Source of the DNA: Rhodamnia argentea
Taxonomy: Eukaryota > Streptophyta > Magnoliopsida > Myrtales > Myrtaceae
Length of the DNA stretch: 64,000 nucleotides
Assembly (NCBI RefSeq): GCF_020921035.1
Contig: NC_063158.1
Coordinates: forward strand, 16,598,001 to 16,662,000
Direction of reading: 5' to 3'
Positions 47,275 to 57,088 of the stretch are shown piece by piece. The notes below the pieces were generated by a model, which did not search any database, was not told the DNA's origin, and worked only from the letters and a program-made list of their open reading frames with translations. The translations under genes were made by a program, and so were the position numbers. Within the stretch, counting starts at the first letter, position 1; every line of letters begins with the position of its first letter.

Positions 47275-49444
47275 AAATGTGACAATGCATACCGCTAATA
47301 TCCCACATCTTGGTCTCTCCTCCTGCATATTGTGGGCTTTTTCTTGATAGAAGACGAAGGTTGCTGTGAATGAAAACCAAATCTTCTGCATGTTTTAGAG
47401 TCATCTCATTCCTTCTTACCGAATGCACAAATGAGTACGCACGCTAATTTCTCAGCACATGATGAAGAAGAAGGTTGTGCAAGAAGCATAGGTGCACATG
47501 CACCATGATTAACCCACCAAGCCTTAGGATCCATATAATACCGATTTTGAATAGAATCAAATTCTCTAAAACCTCCATTTTTGCATGCAAAATCTACATA
47601 CTCCAAATTCACCTTGTTGTGCTTATTCGAGTTGGGAAAGTATTTCTTAATGTATTTTAATCTTTCTTGATTGACCACCTTCTCCCCGTATGGAGAAACT
47701 CGAATAGGATCTTCATTGAGCCATTGATCACTATAGTACCTATAAAATAAAAGTAGAAAACCACAATAAGTAAGAAGAGTATTATATTATCATGTCAAAG
47801 AAAAGATACCAATTAATAAAGTCATAATGTCATACAATTTTTAAAACTTACCTATGATTCAAGGCATGTGCAAAGCAATGAAGTGGAGTGTTGTTCCTAC
47901 TCTAACGATCCACAAGAATTGTACGAACCACCTCATAAAATGTAGACTCCTTATCTAGCCTTTTCACTTCTTTCGTATATATAGCTCTCTTCACTTAAAC
48001 AATCATTAAATCTCACATGTCATAAACTAATTGAAGACATGGCTTGTCGATGTTACAAAATCAAAGCATGTCATAAATAGGAGCCGTGAAGGGAAGTGTA
48101 TAATGAATTGAATCCCACCGAAAATCATCCAACACCTTATCCTTGACAAACTTAGTCCTCTCTTGATTATCATCTCGATAGATATTCCATTTATCACAAA
48201 TAACCATGCTTTGAAGACCATATTTGATTAACTTAAACTTCTCAAACATCACAATCATCGAAGCAAAACGTGTATCCGCCACGGAAAGCAACTTCAAGCT
48301 AACAAACTCGTTGTATATTGCCAAACTCAAGGAATGGTTCATGATGAAATTTTTTATATGCATAACATCAACAACAATCTCTGAAATCCAACCACATTCC
48401 TCATAAACTACTTGATTATTCTCCACATTCTTCGTTGCACAAATATTCTTCAAAGCAAGATTAAAAGTATGCACTATAAAAGGCTTCTAGATAATGGATG
48501 AAAATTCTTGCTCAATGAGTTGTCCCGCGGCCTTACAATTTGAAGCATTATCTGTAATTACGTGGACCATATTTTCATACCCAATTTCATTGACAACTTC
48601 TTTCAATAAGTTAAAAATGAAATGCGTATCCTTTGTTTCTCCCGAACAATCAACCGATTTTATAAACATAGGTTCTTCATCCGACACGGCCATAAAATTA
48701 ATAAGTAGCCTCCTTTGTGGATCACTCCATCCATCACTCACAATGCTCACACCCTTCTCCCTCCACATGTGTCTAATAGGTGCACACAACCTATCAACAT
48801 TTGCCTTCTCCTTTTGCAACAAAGTAGTCCTTAACAAATTATATTTCGGTAGTACATACCCCATAATATGATGATTAGCAATATAAGTGAAAGCGGATTG
48901 AAAGTAAAGGTTCTTTGCTAAGTTAAATGGCAAGCCCCCTGAATAGAACATCCTAGCAATCTCACAATCTAAACTTTCTTGTTGACTCATGTTGAATGCA
49001 TTTTCAATTGATGCTCCACTCCCACTCCCACTCACACTCCCACTTCCACTTCCAATCTTCCTTTTTTTGGAGTGAAAAGATGTATCCGTCCCACCACTAC
49101 CACTAATTGAAAAACTAGAAGGGGGGCAAAGGTACTTTTTTAGGCCCATTACTCTTCAATCTAGATTTGACCTCTTCCTCTAATCTCTCCATCTCCAAAA
49201 GATCCTTTTTTTTTTTTAGTTTTCTACATTTTTGAATACCTTTCCTAGTTATCATCAACAAATGGGCCCTAACTCTTGTATACGAACTCTTGAAGTCTTT
49301 TTCACAAAAGTTGCATTTCCATGACAAATTTCCCCTCGCATCACCAAAACTACCTAACTTAGTAACATACCTCCACAATGGTTTATTCAAATCTTCGTCA
49401 CTAGATGTAGGTGGTGGAGCAGTACTATCAATGCTTGAAGCCAT
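47275..49444 (-). pseudogene. hAT transposase (BED-finger, DUF659, C-terminal dimerisation)
   Basis: From ATG 49444: a BED zinc finger (LWRYVTKLGSFGDARGNLSW then KCNFCEKDFKSS and HLL), a Lys-rich linker, then after a frameshift near 49130 a 220-codon frame (49149-48487) with the DUF659/catalytic region (WREKGVSIVSDGWSD, DNASNCKAAGQLI). A stop near 48489 precedes IVHTFNLALKN and the frame to 48061. The C-terminal dimerisation region is at 47710-47275 (PKAWWVNHGA, then after another frameshift RNEMTLKHAEDLVFIHSNLR and GETKMWDI). The zinc-finger and catalytic Asp contexts survive, but at least two frameshifts and a stop make it non-functional. The RNase-H-like fold is interrupted between 48061 and 47700. 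Confidence 0.9.
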
Positions 49445-50810
49445 TCTACAAAAAATACCAATACAAGATGTCAAGAAGTATGAATTCAACATATATAATC
49501 AGCCATCACTTATGTAGTATCGATGCAACTATGCAAGCTCAATAAAAATGAGGAGAACTGTTCGGGGAGATTAGACCCATTGGCCATTATAAGGACATGC
49601 ATTAAGTTCCCTAAAACATCTACAAATTGAAAAGGACAAAAGCAAGAAGCATTATTCATGCATTATTCATGATGTTTCGCTATAACTCACTTTAGCGATG
49701 GCAGAAAATTTGCTTTTCGAATAGACAGACACTAAGTAAAGTGAAAAATGATATTTGTTGCCTTAAATCACGAGCATTGGATGAACTTTGTCTAAAAGCT
49801 GATCAAATCCTTATAAAAACAAAACCTAGATCGCAAATTCTAAACCACAATCAATCTCCTTGATCAAGTGGGGCCATCAATAAAACTAGTGAGCAAATAA
49901 TCCAATTTCACTATGAGCACCGAACACCACCAAAATTGACCGACCCGGATAAAACTACTTGCGGATATAGAAAGCCAATCATCACACGAATCAACACAAA
50001 ATAAAACTAAACCATCATATCTGAAGAACTAAGCCCGTCTAATCATCCATCCCTTTCATCCTAAGATTAACAGAAAAAGGGAAATGGCAAGCACAAGACT
50101 ACGAGAGAAAAGAAAAGCAGCACGAGGAAAGAAAGAGACACCGAACTTGAGAAATATCTATTCTTATTCGTCGACGTACGAGAATAGAGCCGATTCGAGA
50201 GCCGATCGGAGGAATCGGTTCAACAAAACCCAGGAAGAGAACAAAATGAAAATCCAAGATCTGGGCTTTGAAGAGGACAGAAGACGATTGAGTTCAAGCC
50301 AGCAAGGGAGATAATTGAGTTCGAGCGAGTGAGGAAGATGTCGAGGGAGCAAGGGAGATGCAGAGAGAGGGAGAGTGACTCGGCGAGCGATACCTTCTGA
50401 TTGTGAGAGGCGAGCAATGCCTCCTAATGCTTTTAGGGTTTGAAATGCAACTTTTAATTTGCTTTTGTTTTTTGAGGGACTAGCATGTCCGACACGCCCC
50501 ACACGCGTACCAATATAGTGTCGGTTGTGCCGACCGTGTGTAAAATGGGTGTCGGGGCTGTGTTCGAGCTTATCAATGTTCGACACGTGTCCAACACTAA
50601 CGTCCACACTCCCAACAAGTATCGGTGCTTCATAGGCTGCCACCCGCTGACCACCCCACCACCGCGAGTCGCCAAGCGGCCAAGATTCGCAACTCGCCCA
50701 CGAGTCGCGGAATAGCCGAGAGCGGCGACCAGCATGCCCGCAAGTCGCCGTGGTCCGAGACCTTATCGTCACTACCATTGCCATTGCCGATCATTGTTTG
50801 TGAGTTAATC

Positions 50811-51290
50811 CATAATTTCTGATTAGGCCATTAATTACCTTTAAGGGATGAATTAGTTTAAATTAATTACGGGTTAGTTCAGTTAATTATGGTCGGGTTA
50901 AGTTAATTGATCATGGTTACGTAATTAGTTGACCATGATTAGGTTAGATTAACCATGGTTGGGTTAGAACAACCATGGTTGGTTTAATCATGGTTACTTT
51001 ATATTAACCATGATTAGATTAGATTAAACATAGTTATTTTAATTTAACCATAGTTACTTGAATTAACTATAGTTACCTTATTTAATCATGATCGGAATAA
51101 TCAAGCGAGGTTGAGTTAATTAATTATTGTTGGGCTAATTAACCGAGGTGGACTTAACTAATTACGGTTGGGTTAATTAATTAAGATGGACTTAATTAAT
51201 TGTAATTGAGTTAATCAATTACATTTATGATAATTAATCTTGATCGGAATAATTAATTATTCTTAACTAATTATTATTGGGTGGCTATTT
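50811..51290. repeat. Degenerate TTAATTAACCATGGTT array in the solo LTR
   Basis: About 20 loose copies of a palindrome-like unit (TTAACCATGGTTAG / TTAATTAA), 18-24 bp apart. Very AT-rich and self-complementary. Confidence 0.6.
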
Positions 51291-51499
51291 GGTGATTGTT
51301 CATTGCATTGATTGTATATTATAAATGGATATGAGGATTAATCACCCATAATGGAGTATCATGTTTAATGGAAAAAGTATATTCATATGACCGTGTGTGA
51401 ATCTTTCATTGCATTTTTAAACATGAAAAATGGCATTAAGCCGAGTTTTGAACACGACCATGTGTGCATTGGAGTAAATGCGAAGATATAAACTAGCTT

Positions 51500-51780
51500 G
51501 ATTGATTAGCGTGCTTATGTGGTCACATGATGGTTACCATCACCCTTGGGTACTTAGGACGAAGCTGACACCCTTGGATACTTGGGGTCGAGCACGATAT
51601 GTTTGTACCGAGGGTACTTGGAACAATATGGCTTATCGGATGCCGATCGCGGCAAGTTGCGAGGAGACACTCCTTATAGGAATGTCTGATTGTCGGTCCA
51701 TGCCGAGGGTACTTGGAACCACATGGCTTATCAATCGCCGTCGGTAAAGGAATGGGACGAAGTCCGGTCATGTTGGAAGA
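51500..51780. repeat. Short direct repeats in the solo LTR
   Basis: CGAGGGTACTTGGAAC.A.ATGGCTTATC occurs at about 51609 and 51705, and related CCCTTGG.TACTTGGG segments occur at 51543 and 51571. Confidence 0.55.
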
Positions 51781-52890
51781 GTATCAAATGTCTAGTGTGC
51801 TGGGGTCGAGTGGCCGTTAATAAGTGGAACACATGTGATGTATTGTGCATGAAAGTTTGTGATGAGTATTTTGGTTGCGTACCTTGATTTGTGTATGGTT
51901 GAATACCATGTTGAGTATTGTATAATGGATGAACAAAGGCGGGGTAAGCTTGCATGTGGTTGATGGTTGACTGTTGAGTTGTGCTCGATCATGTGGTAGC
52001 TAGAGCGTTGTGAGAGTTGCACGCTATTGATTTGTTGTCGATATGTCCTTTATTTTTAGGCCACCCCGAGCGAATCGGTGCAATGTTTGGACTTAGCCAT
52101 TAACTCATGGAGATTTTATATCTCATCCGTTGTTGTTAATTGTTTTTGAGACCCCTAACGATAGAGACTCACCCGGTTAGATTCGGGGTATCACTTGACT
52201 AGTCCGTTGATGTTATGCACCATCCGATCCTAGGGTTGGACCGCATCGGGGAGCACCATGTGACGACTTTCTAGGTCGATGAAGGATTACGGTACTTAGT
52301 ACCTCATCGCTTCAAGGCCTGGTTTATCCGTCACAGGGATCTCCTCTTCGTGCCAATTTGTGGGTTTGACGGACCCCCAACTGCAACCCCGAAGATTGAA
52401 GCCCGGGATCCCATGGACATCAACACCCCGGATGGGGAAGTGGAGGACCCGGAGCCCAACCTGGAGGAGGACCCTAAGACCCTGGCTAGCTACTATCTTT
52501 GAGTGGGCGTGGTCGTGGAGACCTTTTTGTGGGAGTTGAGGAGGGTGACATTGGCCCCTCTTGTTGGAGCAGTTTGGTGGTTGTAGTGTTGACCCTACCC
52601 TAACCCGGTATCTTTTTGGTGACCGTAAGAAGCAACCCTGAAGAGTGGGCTTGTAGATTTTTTACTTCCCAAGGTTAACATATATATAAATAATCTTTTG
52701 TTGATGTTGTGATTTGATTGCCTAGTGATCTATCCCTGTCGTTTTATTTATTGTTTGGGGAAGCAGCACGTTCCGCATGCGATTAATCAAAAGATAAAAT
52801 GAATGGGTCGACGACGTGCCTGTGACATCGCCATTAATGACTTGAGGCGTTTGGTAGGATTACTGCATACCCGAGGATCGGGGCGTGACA

Positions 52891-53010
52891 TCTCTTAGAA
52901 CAAAGCATGACTCTTGATTTTGAAGAGTAATCTTAACCACTAATTGAGGATTGTTATGGGCCAAAAGTTATATGAAATGGGAAAAATTGTCATGGGCCCT
53001 TGCCTGCTAC
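52891..53010. repeat. Dispersed repeat R2, copy 2, right half
   Basis: Continues the R2 alignment with 22600-22720 (AGAACAAAGCATGA, TTGAAGAGTAATC, ATGGGCCCT) directly after the solo-LTR-like element. Confidence 0.75.
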
Positions 53011-53334
53011 CGACCGGTGAAGGCGCGGCATGTTGGAGTCCAACACCTAATATAAACGTGAGAAGGGAAGTTGATTTTTGGCCACCACATTCATTGCATG
53101 ATGAAGTCGGCTAAGCAAAGAAAGAAGAAGAAAAGTAAAAAAGGAAGCAAAGTTCAAATGAACTTGGGCTTTGGCGTAAAAAAAATTACGGTAGCTTCCT
53201 TTTCACACTGAAGACGGCAATCTTTGAGGTGCCAATTTTGATGATACCCTCAAGATCTTGAGGTTTTGTAATTTATAGTATCGCATCTCATAAGAGACTT
53301 GGTTGCGTTTTCATGTAACATGAAGGGCTGTTGG

Positions 53335-54046
53335 ATATGTGTCAAGGCAATTAAAGCCGTATGAGTTGAATTGTCTAACCCATGATCTAGAACTTGCTAC
53401 ACTTATGTTTGCATTGAAGATATGGAGGCACTATTTGTATGGGGAAAAATTTGAGATCTATACGGACCATAAACGTTCGAAATATTTGTTCTCTAAAAAA
53501 GAATTGAATATGAGACAAAGGCATTGGATGGAACTATTGAAGGACTATAACTGTGAAATTTTGTACTGTTCGAGAAAGGCAAACAAAGTCGCAGATGCTC
53601 TTAGTTGGAAGTCTACTCAAATGATTGCACATATGATGGTTAAAGAGTAAACGTTACTTGAGGAGGCTCGAGATTTGGAGTTCGGGTTTGATATGAATAG
53701 CCATTCAAGTGTACTAGATTGTGCAAAGGATCAAGACTCTACAGCAACCGGACTAGGAAATTTCTAAAATCTGAGAAGAGACATTAGAAGGAAAAAGGCT
53801 TGATTTTCGGGTGTCGTTGGATGGAATTCTTAGATCCATGGGCGTCTCTACATGCCTAATGATGTTGAATTGAGTAATGAAATCTTGTCAGAAGCCCACA
53901 AAAGCAATTATAGTGTTCATCCAAGAAGTACGAAAATGTATCAAAATCTTCGCCAACACTATTGGTGGAATGGCATGAAAGTTGATATTGCCAAACATGT
54001 CTCTAGATGTTTGACGTGTCAACAAGTGAACGCTGAACATTGTAAG
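53335..54046 (+). pseudogene. gypsy RNase H and integrase fragment, second element
   Basis: Frame 53339-53650 reads [34 protein letters not shown] and [11 protein letters not shown] (RNase H). 53852-54052 reads the integrase zinc-binding region (EAHKSNYSVHPRSTKMYQNL.., CLTCQQVNAEHCK). It starts abruptly within RNase H and stops abruptly at TGTTGACACCC (54047). It is a different subfamily from the 26854-39396 element. No LTRs belong to it here. Confidence 0.85.
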
Positions 54047-54680
54047 TGTTGACACCCAATTTTGGCGATCCCGCATTTTATTTTATTTTATTTTTGTGTG
54101 AAATAGAATATGTCAAATTTTTTAATTGTGCATTTCTTTTTCTTTCTTCTCTTGTTCTATTGCAAAAAAAGAAAAAATTATTCTAAAATGCAAAATTGCA
54201 AAGCACCTCGTAGGCGTGATTCTAATCCGCGTGAGCTTGATCCACCTAGGCTTTTCTTTTCCCATGAATAGGCCATTTCTCTTTTCTACTAGGCCCATGT
54301 GGATTAGCCCAACTAGGCTTCTTGTGCTTCAAGTGTGACTCATCTTTCCCCCACAGCCCATCATCCTTATTTTTCTCCTCGGCCCATCCCTCAATTGTTT
54401 TTTATCAACCCACATTTCTCCCTCCACTCCCCTTTTCCTGGCGCGCACACACGTGACTTTCATTTCTACCGCACACTACATATGGTTGGTCACCAACCCA
54501 CGTCTCCATCAACCGGATTTTACGCTCGTCCACGCAAGCAACCTGGATTCGGATCCCCCGCCATAGAGGGTTAATGACATGGGTGACATAGAACAAAATC
54601 CAACCGTCCGTTTGAATCCGAAGGCCGAGATTCATTCACGTCATCCGAAGAGGGGAGCTCAAATTTTGGGTGCGTGAAAC
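54047..54680. other. Possible LTR start, otherwise no gene
   Basis: TGTTGACACCCAATTTTGGC at 54047 is a typical plant LTR start and truncates the gypsy fragment, but no matching end with a target duplication was found. The open frames 54335-54574 and 54405-54635 lack motifs. Confidence 0.35.
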
Positions 54681-54779
54681 CAGCGTTTCTAAATAAAAAA
54701 TTAAAAAAATCTACTTTTCTCTCTCCTCAAATCTTACATATCGACACTCTCCCTCCTCCTCCGTTCGCTTTTACCTCTC

Positions 54780-55070
54780 TATCAAACTTCCTCCATCCTC
54801 CTCCTTTTGCTCCGGTGACGCTCCTTTTCAACGCCGGCATCCGCGAAACTCTCAAATTTCCTCCATCGTCCTCCTCCTTTTGCTCCGGTGGCGCTCCTCT
54901 TCGACACCAGCATCCGCGAAACCGCCGTCGACTTTCCCGACACCAAATCCAGAGGCGCATCGGTGGCTTCGAAGCCGAGCACATATCCATCTCTCTAAAA
55001 AAGATTACGACTCCATGCGCATCGGTGGATTCGAACCCGAGCACATATCCATCTCTCTCTTCGCCGATTA
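54780..55070. repeat. Two short tandem duplications in a Pro/Ser-coding-biased stretch
   Basis: A 71-bp unit (TTTCCTCCATC..CTCC..TTTTGCTCCGGTG) occurs twice at 54788-54930, and a 62-bp unit (GCATCGGTGG.TTCGAA.CCGAGC) twice at 54955-55075. Overlapping frames on both strands are repeat artefacts. The region resembles a 5' untranslated leader. Confidence 0.6.
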
Positions 55071-55189
55071 CAACTCCGTGTGGATCTCCTCGATTACGGG
55101 TTGGTGCTCGATTGATCTCCGCTTCTCTTCTTCAGATTTGGCTTCTATGATTCGGCATTCTTGAGAAGTTTTTAGGATTTTTTGGTTTA

Positions 55190-55600
55190 ACTCATGTTGG
55201 TGAGTCTGGGACTTTTCTCTGCATCTAAATGTCTGCCGAACTCAAGGCTGGATTTTCGAGGATTGGCGCGGATGAGCCGTAGAAGCACCCGATTGGTGCG
55301 GTCTTTGTTGTTTTCCTTGGTGAAGAACAGAGAGGAGGAAAAAAATTATCTGTCTTGTTTTGAGTCTTTAGTTGAATTATCGTGCACTTTTTTTTTAGAG
55401 GCCTTTTATCATCGTTCTTATGAGGCGATTTTCGTTGTTGTGGTTATTTTGATTCATTCGGAAAGAAGGAAAAAAAAAAGATACTTCTATGGCGGTGTAT
55501 TATAAATTTAAGAGTGCAAGATATTTCGATTCAATTCCTATGGACGATCCATTTATATCGGTTGGTGTTTTGAAAGAAAAATTTATCTAACCGTAGCTCA
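55190..55600. other. Intergenic, no gene seen
   Basis: One plus-strand frame (55194-55505) of 103 codons has no recognisable motif. No HVA22 C-terminal exon was found here on the minus strand. Confidence 0.4.
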
Positions 55601-55604
55601 TTAC

Positions 55605-56248
55605 CTTTTGCCACATCGAAACCGGGTAATCCCCCGCCATCACCTTCAGCTCCAGCAAGTTACGGTCAATGACCTTCTCATGGATGGCCAAGTATGGCCG
55701 AAAGAAGTAGTTGTAGATGTCTTGTGTGCCCTGGAAATTTCAAACATGATTGAAGGGGGGCAAAAAGATCATGAACTCGAAAAGAAGTTCTCAAATTCTG
55801 CATTGGATGAGACATGAAGTAGACATAAATCCTCAATGCATACCTTTGTCTGGGGATGCCATAAATAGATGAAGAAAGCGAACTTCGCTTCGCCGTACAA
55901 TGGTAACCTTCAAGAAAAAGCAATAATCAAAAGATTTCAAAGCATGGATAGCAAGAAAATCTCTTACTCTAGGTTCTTGAAGTTAATTCTTCTGCTGTGT
56001 TGAATTGAAACTATACCATGATATGAATGCATCACCAAGTCTCTCGCAGACCGAAAGAAAAGCTACTAAAATCCTGCAAAAAATGATTGGAAGAGAACGC
56101 ATTCAAGTCTTATTTCCAACAATATCATTGAATTGTATGAGGATCGAGAAGTATAATCCCCGACCGATGCTGGCACCGGAAGAGAAGTTGTTGGGCCTCC
56201 AGTTCGTTGTTCTCGATGGTTTTAAAACGGTTGTAAGCGGGATATTTA
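55605..56248 (-). pseudogene. HVA22-like (TB2/DP1/REEP family) gene fragment
   Basis: Four exons join in phase with GT-AG introns: about 56248-56165, 56073-56017, 55907-55844, 55730-55605. They read YPAYNRFKTIENNELEAQQL, then VAFLSVCERLGDAFIS-W, LPLYGEAKFAFFIYLWHPQT-K, and GTQDIYNYFFRPYLAIHEKV followed by IDRNLLELKVMAGDYPVSMW. This matches the core of plant HVA22 proteins, ER membrane-shaping proteins of the REEP family. The first exon (start and first hydrophobic segment) and the last exon are absent. Two Trp expected in the FWCQYW motif are Arg (LLFRCQHR). Introns are kept, so it was copied or left as DNA, not retroposed. It lies 0.84 kb from, and opposite to, a FAR1-type pseudogene. Confidence 0.85.
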
Positions 56249-56249
56249 C

Positions 56250-57088
56250 TTGGAATTGTAAATATCACCTAATTTGATATTTGAACGAAAAAGAGCTCTA
56301 TGGAGAAGCTGAATTATAGAAACCAAATGCTAAATCAGCGGCTTAGAAACCAAATGCAGTGTATTTGAGATGTCTTTAAGGCAATGTATTTTTGGATGTT
56401 CAATATACATGTGGGTTATTTACTTGGAATTGGAATTGTAGGTCTACATCATCATTGTAGGCCATATCCTCATAGTTTTCTTGTTTTTTCTTGATGCGAT
56501 AGTCTCTACTATTGGTGGGTTAAAAGTTGGGGTGACTGCAATTGGGGCAAGTAATATAATGTTTAGTGATTAGTATTTCTTACTTATATGCTCCTCTTAA
56601 AACAAATTTTCTTTTGGTGAAAAGAAGACGTTTCATCTTTTTCTTTGTTTTGTTTTTATGTTAGTTTGTTTGAGAGAAGCATTTTAAGAATCCTCTCAGT
56701 AGTTGTTCGTTAAAATGTAAAAAATTATAACTCCCTACCTCGGACAATGTCTTGGTAGAATGCACCTTAGGGGTAGGCCTTCATTTCTTTTGATATATAT
56801 AAATGACAATTGTAAATGGAAGTTTAGCATGATAATGAATAATATATTTTTTCCCCTTTCTAAGCATTACAGCCTTTTCCCGAGATTAGATCGGGATACC
56901 TATAGTAGTGATGCTTTTAATGAGAAGTGATGCTTTTCTCAAACAGCTTATTGGTTGGAATTTGTCTCTTGTGCTTTTCTCTCTCATTCTAGCAGCTTTG
57001 ATAAATTAACTTCTAATGATAAGTGACGTTTTTCTTAGTTTGAAGATAAAGCGCCTTCGGACAACGGCATCGAGAGACTCCCTCTCAA
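56250..57088. other. Intergenic, no gene seen
   Basis: AT-rich. A short segment ATTTACTTGGAATTG recurs at 56244 and 56429. The region may hold the leader of the FAR1-related pseudogene. Confidence 0.4.

Larger units (their letters stand above)
45431..50635 (-). mobile_element. hAT-family DNA transposon
   Basis: 5205 bp. Inverted ends CTATGTAGCATGGACAC and (complement) CTATGAAGCACCGATAC; subterminal regions are rich in GACACG motifs (45440-45485 and 50480-50600). A perfect 8-bp target duplication GCTGCCAC flanks it (45423-45430 and 50636-50643), the hAT standard. It carries one minus-strand transposase pseudogene and a nested TRIM. Confidence 0.92.
44493..52890. mobile_element. Large solo LTR (or LARD-type element), split by an hAT element
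   Basis: Begins TGTGACGTCCCG and ends CGGGGCGTGACA, with TG..CA ends and short inverted termini as in gypsy LTRs. Flanks are CCTCT (44488-44492) and TCTCT (52891-52895), a 5-bp target duplication with one mismatch, and R2 copy 1 supplies the empty site. Without the hAT insertion it is about 3.2 kb. No primer-binding site, pol domain or second LTR was seen inside, which favours a solo LTR over a two-LTR element. Pro-rich frames at 44866-45369 and short frames at 51500-52500 are not recognisable genes. Confidence 0.7.

Noticed and set aside
50084..50784. 206-codon minus-strand frame near the hAT right end
   Set aside because: It crosses the hAT terminus and target duplication at 50635-50643, so it is a chance frame over an insertion boundary.
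54674..55164. 158-codon Pro/Ser-rich frame
   Set aside because: Built from two short tandem duplications, with competing frames on both strands and no recognised motif.
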